A stretch of DNA of 16,931 nt from Patescibacteria group bacterium UBA6899 (lineage in GTDB: Bacteria; Patescibacteriota; Minisyncoccia; Phycocordibacterales; UBA6899): assembly GCA_002451235.1 (NCBI GenBank), contig DKBN01000014.1:1-16931 (forward strand), given 5' to 3'. This document shows positions 1 to 6,787 of the stretch, piece by piece; positions within the stretch are counted from its first letter, which is position 1; every line of letters begins with the position of its first letter. The translations under genes were made by a program, and so were the position numbers. A model generated the notes under the pieces. The model saw nothing but the letters and a program-made list of their open reading frames with translations. It did no database searches and had not been told where the DNA came from.

Positions 1-1
1 T

Positions 2-1519
2 CGCGACATGACGCAATTGATATACTCCGGTCTCCTTAAACCGACCCCAGAGGGTATATTGGCTCCGGACCTCGCGGAATCATACGAGATATCCCCCGAT
101 GGTCTCACCTACACCTTCACGCTCAAGGAAGAACTCATCTGGCAGGATGGCGCCCCGCTCACATCCGACGATGTCGTATTCACGATCGAGAAGGTCCAAG
201 ATAAATCGCTCGCGATAAAAAGTCCGCGGCGCGCGAGTTGGGACGATATTGGTGTCTCCGCGCCCGACGCGCGCACGGTCATATTAACACTCAAACAGCC
301 GTACGCTCCGTTCCTCGAGAACACGGCGATGGGCATCATCCCGAAGCATATCTGGGAAAACGTCCCGAACGAGGAGTTCGACGTCAGTTTCTATAATGTG
401 GAACCCATTGGCTCCGGACCATATCGCATTTCTTCTATCACCCACGATGAATCGAAGGGATTGCCGGTCGCCTATGAGCTCAAGTCGTTCTCGAAATACG
501 CTCTTGGACAACCCTATATCACCAATCTCACTATCAGATTCTTCGGCAATAACGACGAGTTGATCTCCGCATATGAAGCCAAGAGCATCGACCAGATCCA
601 CACCGTCGATCCGAAGGTGGCGCAAAGACTCGAGAACGCGGGTGCGATCGTTACTCGCTCCGAACTTCCTCGCATCTTCGCCGCGTTCTTCAACCAGAAC
701 GCGAACGCCGCCCTCCAAGACAAGGCGGTGCGACAAGCACTTGCTCTTGCGACGGAAAAGGATGAGATCGTCCGGAATATTCTCTTGGGATACGGAAAGA
801 CCATTGACGGGCCGCTTCCTTTCGATGTCGGCACCTCGACGGACTCGATCCATGATCCTCGCGAGGTGCGATTGGCGCGGGCGCAAAAGCTCCTTGATGG
901 AGCAAATTGGGTCACGAACGACGAGGCGGGAACGCGGGAAAAAACGGACAAGAGATCGAAAAAGACCATTCTACTTTCCTTCTCCATCGCTGTCCCGGAC
1001 GTCGACGAACTCAAGAATGCTGCGAATGAACTGAAAAAGGATTGGGAACCGCTTGGTGCACAGGTCGATGTGAAGGTGTATGAACTTTCGACCTTCAGCG
1101 TCGAGGTGCTCGCACCGCGCGCTTACGATATCCTCTTTTACGGCGAGGTGATCGGGCGCAATCCGGACCTGTATCCGTATTGGCATTCCTCGCAGCGCAA
1201 TGCTCCAGGGCTCAATGTCGCGCAGTACACTTCGCGCCCTGTCGATAAATTGCTGGAGGACCTGAGAAAGACCAACGATGCGGATCAGCGGACCGACATC
1301 CTCGAAAGGATCGAGACAGAGATCCAGAACGATGTTCCGGCGGTATTCGTCTATAGCCCGTACTTCCTGTACGTGCGCGGACCGAACGCTAAAGGCGGAA
1401 AGACCGGACTTATCACGACGGAATCGGAGCGGTTCATCGATGTCGAGAATTGGTACATCGAAACCCAATACGTCTGGGACGGATTCAAGGATCGTTTCAA
1501 GCGGACCCCAAACTTATGA
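2..1519 (+). CDS. ABC transporter substrate-binding protein, family 5 (5' end outside window)
   Basis: The C-terminal 505 codons of a peptide/oligopeptide-type solute-binding protein (SBP_bac_5 family), the extracytoplasmic receptor that hands substrate to an ABC permease. The visible part opens in the middle of a conserved block: the residues around DMTQLIYSGLL followed by LAPDLAESYEISPDGLTYTFTLKE are the typical early segment of the mature lobe, so the signal peptide and real start lie upstream. The ATG at 8 is an internal methionine. Next come DGAPLTSDDVVFTIEK, then GSGPYRI, then the repeating 'AVRQALALATEKDEIV' block expected in the hinge and second lobe, and the protein ends at NWYIETQYVWDGFKDRF. 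No permease or ATPase gene is visible, so the substrate cannot be deduced. The next gene, RNase J, begins 25 nt after the TGA stop but has its own -10 box. The family call is firm; the substrate is unknown. Confidence 0.9.
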   Translation, partial: RDMTQLIYSGLLKPTPEGILAPDLAESYEISPDGLTYTFTLKEELIWQDGAPLTSDDVVFTIEKVQDKSLAIKSPRRASWDDIGVSAPDARTVILTLKQPYAPFLENTAMGIIPKHIWENVPNEEFDVSFYNVEPIGSGPYRISSITHDESKGLPVAYELKSFSKYALGQPYITNLTIRFFGNNDELISAYEAKSIDQIHTVDPKVAQRLENAGAIVTRSELPRIFAAFFNQNANAALQDKAVRQALALATEKDEIVRNILLGYGKTIDGPLPFDVGTSTDSIHDPREVRLARAQKLLDGANWVTNDEAGTREKTDKRSKKTILLSFSIAVPDVDELKNAANELKKDWEPLGAQVDVKVYELSTFSVEVLAPRAYDILFYGEVIGRNPDLYPYWHSSQRNAPGLNVAQYTSRPVDKLLEDLRKTNDADQRTDILERIETEIQNDVPAVFVYSPYFLYVRGPNAKGGKTGLITTESERFIDVENWYIETQYVWDGFKDRFKRTPNL

Positions 1520-1522
1520 TCG

Positions 1523-1528
1523 TATAAT
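1523..1528 (+). promoter_or_regulatory. -10 box for RNase J (TATAAT)
   Basis: A perfect TATAAT begins 4 nt after the stop of the substrate-binding protein gene. Its last base is 16 nt before the RNase J ATG at 1545, so transcription would start near 1535 and give a leader of only about 10 nt. No Shine-Dalgarno sequence and no good -35 hexamer are visible. Confidence 0.55.
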
Positions 1529-1544
1529 ATTTATCACTCAGTAT

Positions 1545-3599
1545 ATGCAACCATCACAACAACAGCCAGGAGAGGATCGGCAGGGAGGACGAGGACGGGG
1601 GTTCATCCGCCGTCCGCGCCCGATGCGGCCGAATCTGCCCGGGAGGTCCTTTATGAGACCCACACGGCCGGGATTCTCTTCCTCATCCCCTGGGACGCAT
1701 CAACAAAATCCCCTGCCGCAGCGCATCTATGCGCCACTTCGGAATCCTTCGCGACCAGGAATGCGTCGTCCTGCTAGTGGCAACCGTTCCCCCATGAGGG
1801 GACAGCGCCCGCATGGCGGTCAGCGCTCCCGAGACCATTTCACCCGCACCAAAGAACGTGTTGAGGAGATCCGCGACCACCGTAGCGCCGAGGCGAAGAG
1901 GCATGCCGAGATCCCTGCGCTCAAACCGGGAGACGTGCGCATCATCGTCTTGGGCGGAGTCGAGGAGATCGGCCGGAACATGCTCGCGGTCGAGGTCGGC
2001 GAGGATATCATCGTCGTCGACTGCGGGTTCATGTTCCATGACGAGGACACGCCAGGAGTTGATTACATTCTCCCGAACACCGAATATCTCGAGGAGCGCA
2101 AGGACAAGGTCCGCGCAATTGTCATCACCCACGGCCATCTTGACCACATTGGCGGTCTTCCCTACATCCTCGATAAGATCGGCAATCCTCCTGTCTACGC
2201 GCGCAATCTGACCTCCCTCCTCATCAAGAAGCGCCAGGAAGAGTTCCCACAGGTCCCGGAAGTGAACTTAAAGGTCGTCGAGACGACGGATCGCATCGCC
2301 TTCAATCATACGGCTATCCGCTTCTTTAAGGTCACACACACCATCCCCGATTCGATGGGAGTTATGATCGAGACCCCGCACGGCGTCGTGGTGCATACTG
2401 GTGATCTCAAGCTCGACCACCGGGGGGGCGTTCCGGTCGAGGAGGAATTCGTCGAATTCGGGAAATTCAAGGATGAGAGAGTGCTCCTTCTCATGGCGGA
2501 TTCCACCAATTGCCAGCGTCCCGGTTTTTCGATCCCGGAGCCGACGGTGCATGTCACCATCGAAGAGCTCATCAAGACCGCGAACGGGCGCGTCATCATC
2601 GCCACCTTCTCTTCCCTTTTGGAGCGTATCATCAAGATCATCGAATTCGCAGACAAGCACGGTAAGAAGATCATCATCGATGGGCGGAGCATGAAGACGA
2701 ACATCGAGCTCGCGCAGAAGGCTGGTCTCTTCAAATACAAGAAAGGGACACTCATCAATATCGAGGAGATGGAGAATTACCCGTCAGACCGCATCGTCAT
2801 GCTCGTCACCGGGGCGCAGGGAGACGAATTCGCGTCCTTGGCGCGCGCCGCGATGAAGAAGCACAAGTATCTGAAGATCCGTGAGGGTGATACGGTCCTC
2901 TTTTCCTCCTCAGTCGTCCCGGGGAACGAGCGCGCGGTGCAGAAATTGAAGGATCTGCTTTCGCGCCAGGGAGGAAAGATCGTCCACTACGAGACCTCGG
3001 ACGTCCATTCGTCCGGACACGCGAACCGTGATGAGACGATGTGGATCCACTCACAGATCCGGCCGAGATTCTTCATCCCGCTCCATGGCTATCACTACAT
3101 GCTTCGCTCGCACACCGAGATCGCTATGGCAACCGGCGTTCCAAGGGAGAATTGCCTGATCGCCGATGATGGATCTGTCGTCGAGATCCAAGAGAACGGA
3201 TCGAAGATAGTGAAACTTCCCGTTTCTGCCCCCAAGGAACCCGTCATGGTAGACGGATTCTCTGTCGGGGGAATGCAGGAGGTCGTTCTCAGGGACCGCC
3301 AAATGCTCGCCGAGGACGGGATCGTCGTCCTTGTGGCGACGGTCGACATGCGTACCGGAAAGCTTATGAAATCTCCCGATATCATCGCGCGCGGATTCGT
3401 CTATGTGCGCGAATCACAGGAGCTCCTCTCGCAAGCGAGGCTCATCGTGAAAAAGACCGTGGAGGACGCGTGCGGTAAGAGCATGAAGGCGGTCAATTTC
3501 GAGTATGTCAAAGACGACGTGCGTGATCGCGTCGGCAAATTCCTCTTCCAAAAGACCAATAAACAGCCGATGGTGATCCCGGTCCTCCTCGGTATCTAG
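1545..3599 (+). CDS. rnj: Ribonuclease J with long basic N-terminal extension
   Basis: A metallo-beta-lactamase/beta-CASP ribonuclease, 684 aa, combining 5'-exonuclease and endonuclease activity in mRNA decay and rRNA maturation in the cytoplasm. The catalytic zinc motif HGHLDH is at residues 196-201. It is preceded by VRIIVLGGVEEIGRN (131-145), the usual beginning of RNase J. Further on are the MADSTN block, the beta-CASP segment with VVPGNE, DVHSSGHANRDE, and LHGYHYMLRSH, followed by the C-terminal domain. Residues 1-130 are an extra region rich in Arg, Pro, Gly, Gln and Ser. They are low in hydrophobics, probably disordered, and end in a charged helical stretch (about 100-125). The ATG at 1545 is chosen because a TATAAT box lies at 1523. 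The frame stays open upstream to 1278, but that part overlaps the preceding gene in another frame and does not look like protein. Classical RNase J proteins are about 550-600 aa, so the length excess is the extension. Confidence 0.95.
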   Translation: MQPSQQQPGEDRQGGRGRGFIRRPRPMRPNLPGRSFMRPTRPGFSSSSPGTHQQNPLPQRIYAPLRNPSRPGMRRPASGNRSPMRGQRPHGGQRSRDHFTRTKERVEEIRDHRSAEAKRHAEIPALKPGDVRIIVLGGVEEIGRNMLAVEVGEDIIVVDCGFMFHDEDTPGVDYILPNTEYLEERKDKVRAIVITHGHLDHIGGLPYILDKIGNPPVYARNLTSLLIKKRQEEFPQVPEVNLKVVETTDRIAFNHTAIRFFKVTHTIPDSMGVMIETPHGVVVHTGDLKLDHRGGVPVEEEFVEFGKFKDERVLLLMADSTNCQRPGFSIPEPTVHVTIEELIKTANGRVIIATFSSLLERIIKIIEFADKHGKKIIIDGRSMKTNIELAQKAGLFKYKKGTLINIEEMENYPSDRIVMLVTGAQGDEFASLARAAMKKHKYLKIREGDTVLFSSSVVPGNERAVQKLKDLLSRQGGKIVHYETSDVHSSGHANRDETMWIHSQIRPRFFIPLHGYHYMLRSHTEIAMATGVPRENCLIADDGSVVEIQENGSKIVKLPVSAPKEPVMVDGFSVGGMQEVVLRDRQMLAEDGIVVLVATVDMRTGKLMKSPDIIARGFVYVRESQELLSQARLIVKKTVEDACGKSMKAVNFEYVKDDVRDRVGKFLFQKTNKQPMVIPVLLGI

Positions 3600-3617
3600 G
3601 CTGGATCCGTTGTTCGG

Positions 3618-3642
3618 GACCCTGCGAGAGCGGGGTCTTCTT
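3618..3642 (+). terminator. Intrinsic terminator after RNase J
   Basis: Stem GACCCTGC (3618-3625) pairs with GCGGGGTC (3630-3637), including one T-G wobble, around a GAGA tetraloop of GNRA type. The T-rich TTCTT follows. It starts 19 nt after the RNase J stop, and its T-tract runs straight into the -10 element of the next gene. Confidence 0.7.
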
Positions 3643-3650
3643 GCTATACT
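3642..3650 (+). promoter_or_regulatory. Extended -10 promoter of MFS gene (TGCTATACT)
   Basis: TGC plus TATACT form an extended -10 element. The hexamer ends at 3650 and the ATG is at 3657, a gap of 6 nt. Since sigma-70 type promoters normally start about 7 nt after the -10, the first transcribed base should be the A of the start codon, giving a leaderless mRNA. No convincing -35 is visible, as is usual for extended -10 promoters. Confidence 0.65.
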
Positions 3651-3656
3651 GGGAAC

Positions 3657-4892
3657 ATGAGTTTGCTCAAACGGAATGTCCCGCTCTCGACGAAACATGC
3701 GTTCATCGTACTTTCCATCGTCATGAGCTTCTTTTCGATGCAAGGATCGCTCATCATGTACATGAATTCCTCGTACTTGAAGCATGCGATTATGTCGACG
3801 CATTCCTTCGCCACCATGCCACTCTGGCATAACCCGGACAACATGGTCGGAACGATCTATACCATTGCATCGCTCATTTCATTATTGCTGTTGTTTGCCG
3901 CCCCGCGTATCCTCGGAAGATTTGGGAACTATCGTTGGACCCTTTCTCTTGTTGTTGTCCAAACGATCCTCTTAATCGGGCTCGCGATCTTCGACTCCGC
4001 GTGGTTCATTATCCCGATCTTCATCGTCCAGACTGCGTTGGCCGCGATCCTGTACTTCAACTTCGATATCTTCCTTGAATATTATTCCAGCGACAACCGA
4101 ACCGGTCTCGTCCGGGGGATCATTGAGGCATTGACATCGCTTGCGTGGCTCTTCCCTCCTCTCATCGCAGGAGCGGTCGTCGATCGATTCGGGTTTCCGC
4201 TCATCTACCTCTTGGGGGCGGCCTTTCTCGCTCCCACTATCTTCATCCTGATGCGTTATATGAGCAACTTTTCGGATATGCCCTATGAGAAGACCCCGCT
4301 TTGGATCCCCACGAGATCACTCGCTCAGCACCCCGATATTGTGCGGATCTATCGAGTGAATTTCTTTCTGCAATTCTTCTACGCCTGGATGATCATCTAC
4401 GTGCCGATCTACCTGCATGACACGCTCGGCGTCACATACGGCGATATCGGCATTCTCCTGACGATCGCGCTCACGGCATTCGTCATCTTTCCGTACTTCG
4501 AGGGCGTCGTCGCGGATCGGTTCCTTGGCGAGAAGGAAATGTTGGTCGCGGGGTTTTTCCTTATGGGAGTATCGTCGTTCGGTTTCTCCTATTTCTCTGG
4601 GACACCAATCGGTCTCTGGGGCTGGGGGTTACTACTCTTCGTCGGGCGGACCGGCGCCGCTACGATTGAGACGCTCTCGCAGGTCTACTTCTTTAAACAG
4701 GTCAACGGACGCGATGCCTCTTTGATCGCCTACTTCCGGCGCGCCACGCCGCTCGCTTATATCGTCGCCCCGCTCGCAGCAAGCCTACTTTTAGGTTTCG
4801 GCGTTGTGGATCTCAAGGATCTCTTTTACGTCCTCGCTTTCATCATGTTGGGAGCCATCTATCTTCCACTTAGGCTCAAGGATACACTATAA
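3657..4892 (+). CDS. MFS transporter
   Basis: A 411-aa polytopic inner-membrane protein with about twelve hydrophobic segments (roughly residues 18-36, 62-82, 95-112, 115-135, 155-175, 179-198, 225-250, 262-280, 293-312, 318-336, 360-380 and 385-403). They are split into two halves by a hydrophilic loop near 200-220, the layout of the major facilitator superfamily. GAVVDRFGFP and EGVVADRFLGEKE fit the short Asp/Arg-bearing cytoplasmic loops (motif A like) of the two halves. MFS proteins are secondary transporters driven by ion gradients. Nothing here fixes the substrate; export of a drug or metabolite is as possible as sugar uptake. The ATG at 3657 is supported by the extended -10 box 6 nt upstream. 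The stop lies 3 nt from the stop of the convergent CAP-domain gene. Confidence 0.85.
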   Translation: MSLLKRNVPLSTKHAFIVLSIVMSFFSMQGSLIMYMNSSYLKHAIMSTHSFATMPLWHNPDNMVGTIYTIASLISLLLLFAAPRILGRFGNYRWTLSLVVVQTILLIGLAIFDSAWFIIPIFIVQTALAAILYFNFDIFLEYYSSDNRTGLVRGIIEALTSLAWLFPPLIAGAVVDRFGFPLIYLLGAAFLAPTIFILMRYMSNFSDMPYEKTPLWIPTRSLAQHPDIVRIYRVNFFLQFFYAWMIIYVPIYLHDTLGVTYGDIGILLTIALTAFVIFPYFEGVVADRFLGEKEMLVAGFFLMGVSSFGFSYFSGTPIGLWGWGLLLFVGRTGAATIETLSQVYFFKQVNGRDASLIAYFRRATPLAYIVAPLAASLLLGFGVVDLKDLFYVLAFIMLGAIYLPLRLKDTL

Positions 4893-4895
4893 GGA

Positions 4896-5873
4896 TCACT
4901 GTCCGATGCAGGAATTATAGGCCGAGACTTGAGTGTTATATTTTTGCACCATGGCTTTCTCCTGACCGAGGATCGAATTGAACAGGTCGACGAGGAGGTT
5001 GTAATCATTCACCTTCAGGATATATGCCTCTTGGGTCATCCGAACGGTATCGAGTTCGTTCTTAGCGTTCGAGATCGTTCCCTTCAATTGCGTCAGTTCC
5101 TCGTCAAAGACATCGATCTTCTTGCGTAAAAGATCGTCCGGATGAGGACAATCCGGCATTGGACGCCCGAACTCCTGGACCGCCCACCATACTGTTCTTC
5201 CCTGCCATGTCCCGCGCATCGCTACTACTCCGATCTCGGTAAAATCTGGATCGAGTATGTTACGGCGGTGTCCCGGACTGTTCATCCAGCCGTTGACGAC
5301 ATGGGAACTTGAGGCAAAATCCCCGAGCGCGAGGTTCTCACCGATGTGGAGGTAGTCATATCCGTACTTCTGTGCGAGATCTCCGATGGTCGTCCCGCTC
5401 GGAGAGACATGCTCGAAATATTGCTTGACGATCATATCCGTATCCTTCGCTTCCGCCATGCGCGTCAAGACCGGATTCTCCTCAAGGGGAGAAACCCCAT
5501 TTTTCCCACGCTCAATGTTCGTGAGTGCGATGATCTCTTCCGCATCGAGTCCATGAGGAGAGCGGGAAATGCTCTCGGGAGAACTCGAGAAGGGTGCGAG
5601 TGGGCCAGGAGCGCTTATCTCCGGCTTCCGAAGTGGCGTCGATGTTGGGATAGGCGTGACCTTCGAGGCCATTATCGTCTTTGCGTTTTTCTCCGCTGGG
5701 GCTAGCGCTGACGGCGAAGCTGGGGTGTTTGTTCCGGTGAGCACCGAATTCTCGGTCGTAGTCGCAGGAAGGATTGGCAACGGCAACTCATGGGGTCCGG
5801 AGAACAGGCTGGAGAAAGCAGCCACAACAGCCACAAAAAAAGCGAGAATAGATGACACGAATGACCCGAACAT
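4896..5873 (-). CDS. Exported CAP/SCP (YkwD-like) domain protein with C-terminal coiled coil
   Basis: A 325-aa protein in three parts. Residues 1-26 are a hydrophobic signal peptide or membrane anchor. Residues 27-110 are a Pro/Ser/Thr/Ala-rich linker typical of extracellular stalks. A CAP (SCP/PR-1) domain follows at about 112-238, with LTNIERGKNGVSPL, the YFEHVSPSG block (His155), GENLA (Glu179) and NSPGHRRNIL (His202), the residues that line the CAP cavity. The tail (about 245-320) is strongly heptad-like, so probably a coiled coil, and has cysteines at 242 and 322. Bacterial YkwD-type proteins are secreted or wall-associated and mostly uncharacterised. The ATG at 5873 is chosen because the longer GTG frame from 5900 would overlap the -10 box (5896-5891). 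With that box, the leader is about 11 nt and has no Shine-Dalgarno sequence. The gene is divergent from the LOG gene. Confidence 0.88.
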   Translation of the reverse strand: MFGSFVSSILAFFVAVVAAFSSLFSGPHELPLPILPATTTENSVLTGTNTPASPSALAPAEKNAKTIMASKVTPIPTSTPLRKPEISAPGPLAPFSSSPESISRSPHGLDAEEIIALTNIERGKNGVSPLEENPVLTRMAEAKDTDMIVKQYFEHVSPSGTTIGDLAQKYGYDYLHIGENLALGDFASSSHVVNGWMNSPGHRRNILDPDFTEIGVVAMRGTWQGRTVWWAVQEFGRPMPDCPHPDDLLRKKIDVFDEELTQLKGTISNAKNELDTVRMTQEAYILKVNDYNLLVDLFNSILGQEKAMVQKYNTQVSAYNSCIGQ

Positions 5874-5890
5874 AGAGGGTGGTGTGCACA

Positions 5891-5899
5891 AGTATAGCA
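5891..5899 (-). promoter_or_regulatory. Extended -10 promoter of CAP gene (TGCTATACT)
   Basis: Read on the minus strand, TGC (5899-5897) and TATACT (5896-5891) form an extended -10. The expected start point near 5884 leaves about 11 nt before the ATG at 5873. It is paired symmetrically with the divergent promoter at 5920-5928. Confidence 0.6.
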
Positions 5900-5926
5900 C
5901 GGCCTAGAATGGGTATCCGTGCTATA
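5893..5926. promoter_or_regulatory. Perfect 10-bp inverted repeat joining two divergent promoters
   Basis: TATAGCACGG (5893-5902) and CCGTGCTATA (5917-5926) are perfect reverse complements separated by 14 bp. Each arm contains most of the extended -10 element of one of the divergent genes. Part of the symmetry follows from two facing promoters, but the extra CGG/CCG bases are outside the -10 consensus. It could be an operator for a dimeric regulator of both genes. Confidence 0.5.
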
Positions 5927-5928
5927 AT
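5920..5928 (+). promoter_or_regulatory. Extended -10 promoter of LOG gene (TGCTATAAT)
   Basis: TGC followed by a perfect TATAAT (5923-5928). The ATG at 5935 is 6 nt downstream, so the message is predicted to start at the initiation codon itself (leaderless). Confidence 0.65.
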
Positions 5929-5934
5929 CGCCCC

Positions 5935-6642
5935 ATGGATAAGGATAAATTGGTCTGCATCAATGTGCCGGAAACGAAGGTCACTCGCGACCCTCATACT
6001 CGAGAGGAGATCAGGCGTGGGGCGCGACACAAGCGCGCGTCCCGAATCGCGACCGAGTTCGAGCGCGGATTCAAATTCATCAAGCATTTCGAACGCTCGG
6101 TTACGATCTACGGCTCTGCGAGGTTTAGGCCCTCGAACCCTCATTACAAGGATGCTCGGGCGCTCGCGTTCCGGCTTGCCAAGCTCGGATACGTGATCGT
6201 GACCGGCGGTGGTCCGGGGATCATGGAGGCGGCGAACCGGGGGGCGAAGGAAGCTGGGGGACAATCTATCGGGCTCACAATCGAACTCCCCCACGAACAG
6301 ATCATCAATCCGTACGTGACGGAATCGATGAGCTTCTTCTACTTCTTCTCTCGCAAGACCGCTCTATCTTTTTCCGCCGAGACCTATATCTTCTACCCCG
6401 GGGGATTCGGAACGTTGGATGAATTTTTTGAGATCATCACCCTCGTGCAGACACGCAAGATCCGCAGGGCTCCGATCATCCTTGTCGGCTCTGATTTTTG
6501 GGCGCCACTGAACGATTTCATTAAGGAACAGGTCTATTTGCGCCATTCGACCATCGAGAAGAAGGATATGGATCTTTATCTCATCACGGACGACCACGAT
6601 GAGATCGAGCGGATCGTCATGAACGCGCCGATCAGGAAATGA
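5935..6642 (+). CDS. LOG family protein (TIGR00730, nucleoside 5'-monophosphate phosphoribohydrolase-like)
   Basis: A 235-aa Rossmann-fold protein of the LONELY GUY / 'lysine decarboxylase-like' family. Characterised members hydrolyse the N-glycosidic bond of cytokinin riboside or other nucleoside 5'-monophosphates, releasing the base and ribose 5-phosphate. The two signature blocks are present: GGGPGIMEAANRG at residues 91-103, with the phosphate-binding glycines and the conserved Glu, and PGGFGTLDE at 155-163. SVTIYGSAR (55-63) is the first beta strand of the fold. The first 50 residues are a charged segment with many Arg and Lys, ahead of the usual domain start. Bacterial members were long misannotated as lysine decarboxylase, and the PGGxGTxxE motif argues against that. 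The start is fixed by the promoter 6 nt upstream. The true substrate is not deducible. Confidence 0.9.
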   Translation: MDKDKLVCINVPETKVTRDPHTREEIRRGARHKRASRIATEFERGFKFIKHFERSVTIYGSARFRPSNPHYKDARALAFRLAKLGYVIVTGGGPGIMEAANRGAKEAGGQSIGLTIELPHEQIINPYVTESMSFFYFFSRKTALSFSAETYIFYPGGFGTLDEFFEIITLVQTRKIRRAPIILVGSDFWAPLNDFIKEQVYLRHSTIEKKDMDLYLITDDHDEIERIVMNAPIRK

Positions 6643-6680
6643 TACCATGATGGCCTGCTCATAACACTCCAAAGGATCCA

Positions 6681-6697
6681 CCAAGGGGAACCCTTGG
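6681..6697. repeat. 17-bp palindrome, copy 1 (7-bp stem)
   Basis: CCAAGGG, loop GAA, CCCTTGG: a perfect 7-bp hairpin in the spacer between the convergent LOG and corA genes. A T-run (6715-6719) follows only some 17 nt later, so it is not a textbook terminator on the plus strand. It is an inverted copy, with one mismatch, of the palindrome at 6761-6777. Confidence 0.7.
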
Positions 6698-6701
6698 AGA
6701 A

Positions 6702-6735
6702 ACCTGTGGAAGAATTTTTACCTATGGAGATTTTT
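6702..6735. repeat. Short imperfect tandem repeat between the two palindromes
   Basis: ACCTGTGGAAGAATTTTT (6702-6719) is followed immediately by ACCTATGGAGATTTTT (6720-6735), two related units with a 2-nt length difference. The whole stretch is AT-rich compared with the flanking genes. Confidence 0.45.
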
Positions 6736-6760
6736 CATTGATTTATAAGGATATTCTGGT

Positions 6761-6777
6761 CCGAGGGTTCCCCTTGG
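6761..6777. repeat. 17-bp palindrome, copy 2 (inverted relative to copy 1)
   Basis: CCGAGGG, TTC, CCCTTGG. It equals the reverse complement of copy 1 except for one base and can fold on itself with a G-T wobble in plus-strand RNA. An alternative hairpin CCCTT-GGAA-AAGGG (6771-6784) overlaps it. It lies 10 nt after the corA stop (minus strand), so it may also end that transcript, although no good U-tract follows. Confidence 0.65.
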
Positions 6778-6787
6778 AAAAGGGATG

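Noticed and set aside
284..886. 200-aa open frame on the minus strand
   Set aside because: It lies wholly antisense to the substrate-binding protein gene; Arg/Val/Asp-rich translation is typical of the reverse of a GC-rich gene.
1278..1544. Upstream extension of the RNase J frame (89 more codons)
   Set aside because: It overlaps the substrate-binding protein gene in another frame, its translation looks like random Ser/Arg-rich shadow sequence, and a TATAAT box at 1523 lies inside it.
6702..6735. DnaA box or replication origin in the AT-rich spacer
   Set aside because: TGTGGAAGA differs from the DnaA consensus, there is only one such site, and no dnaA/dnaN neighbours or cluster of boxes are present.
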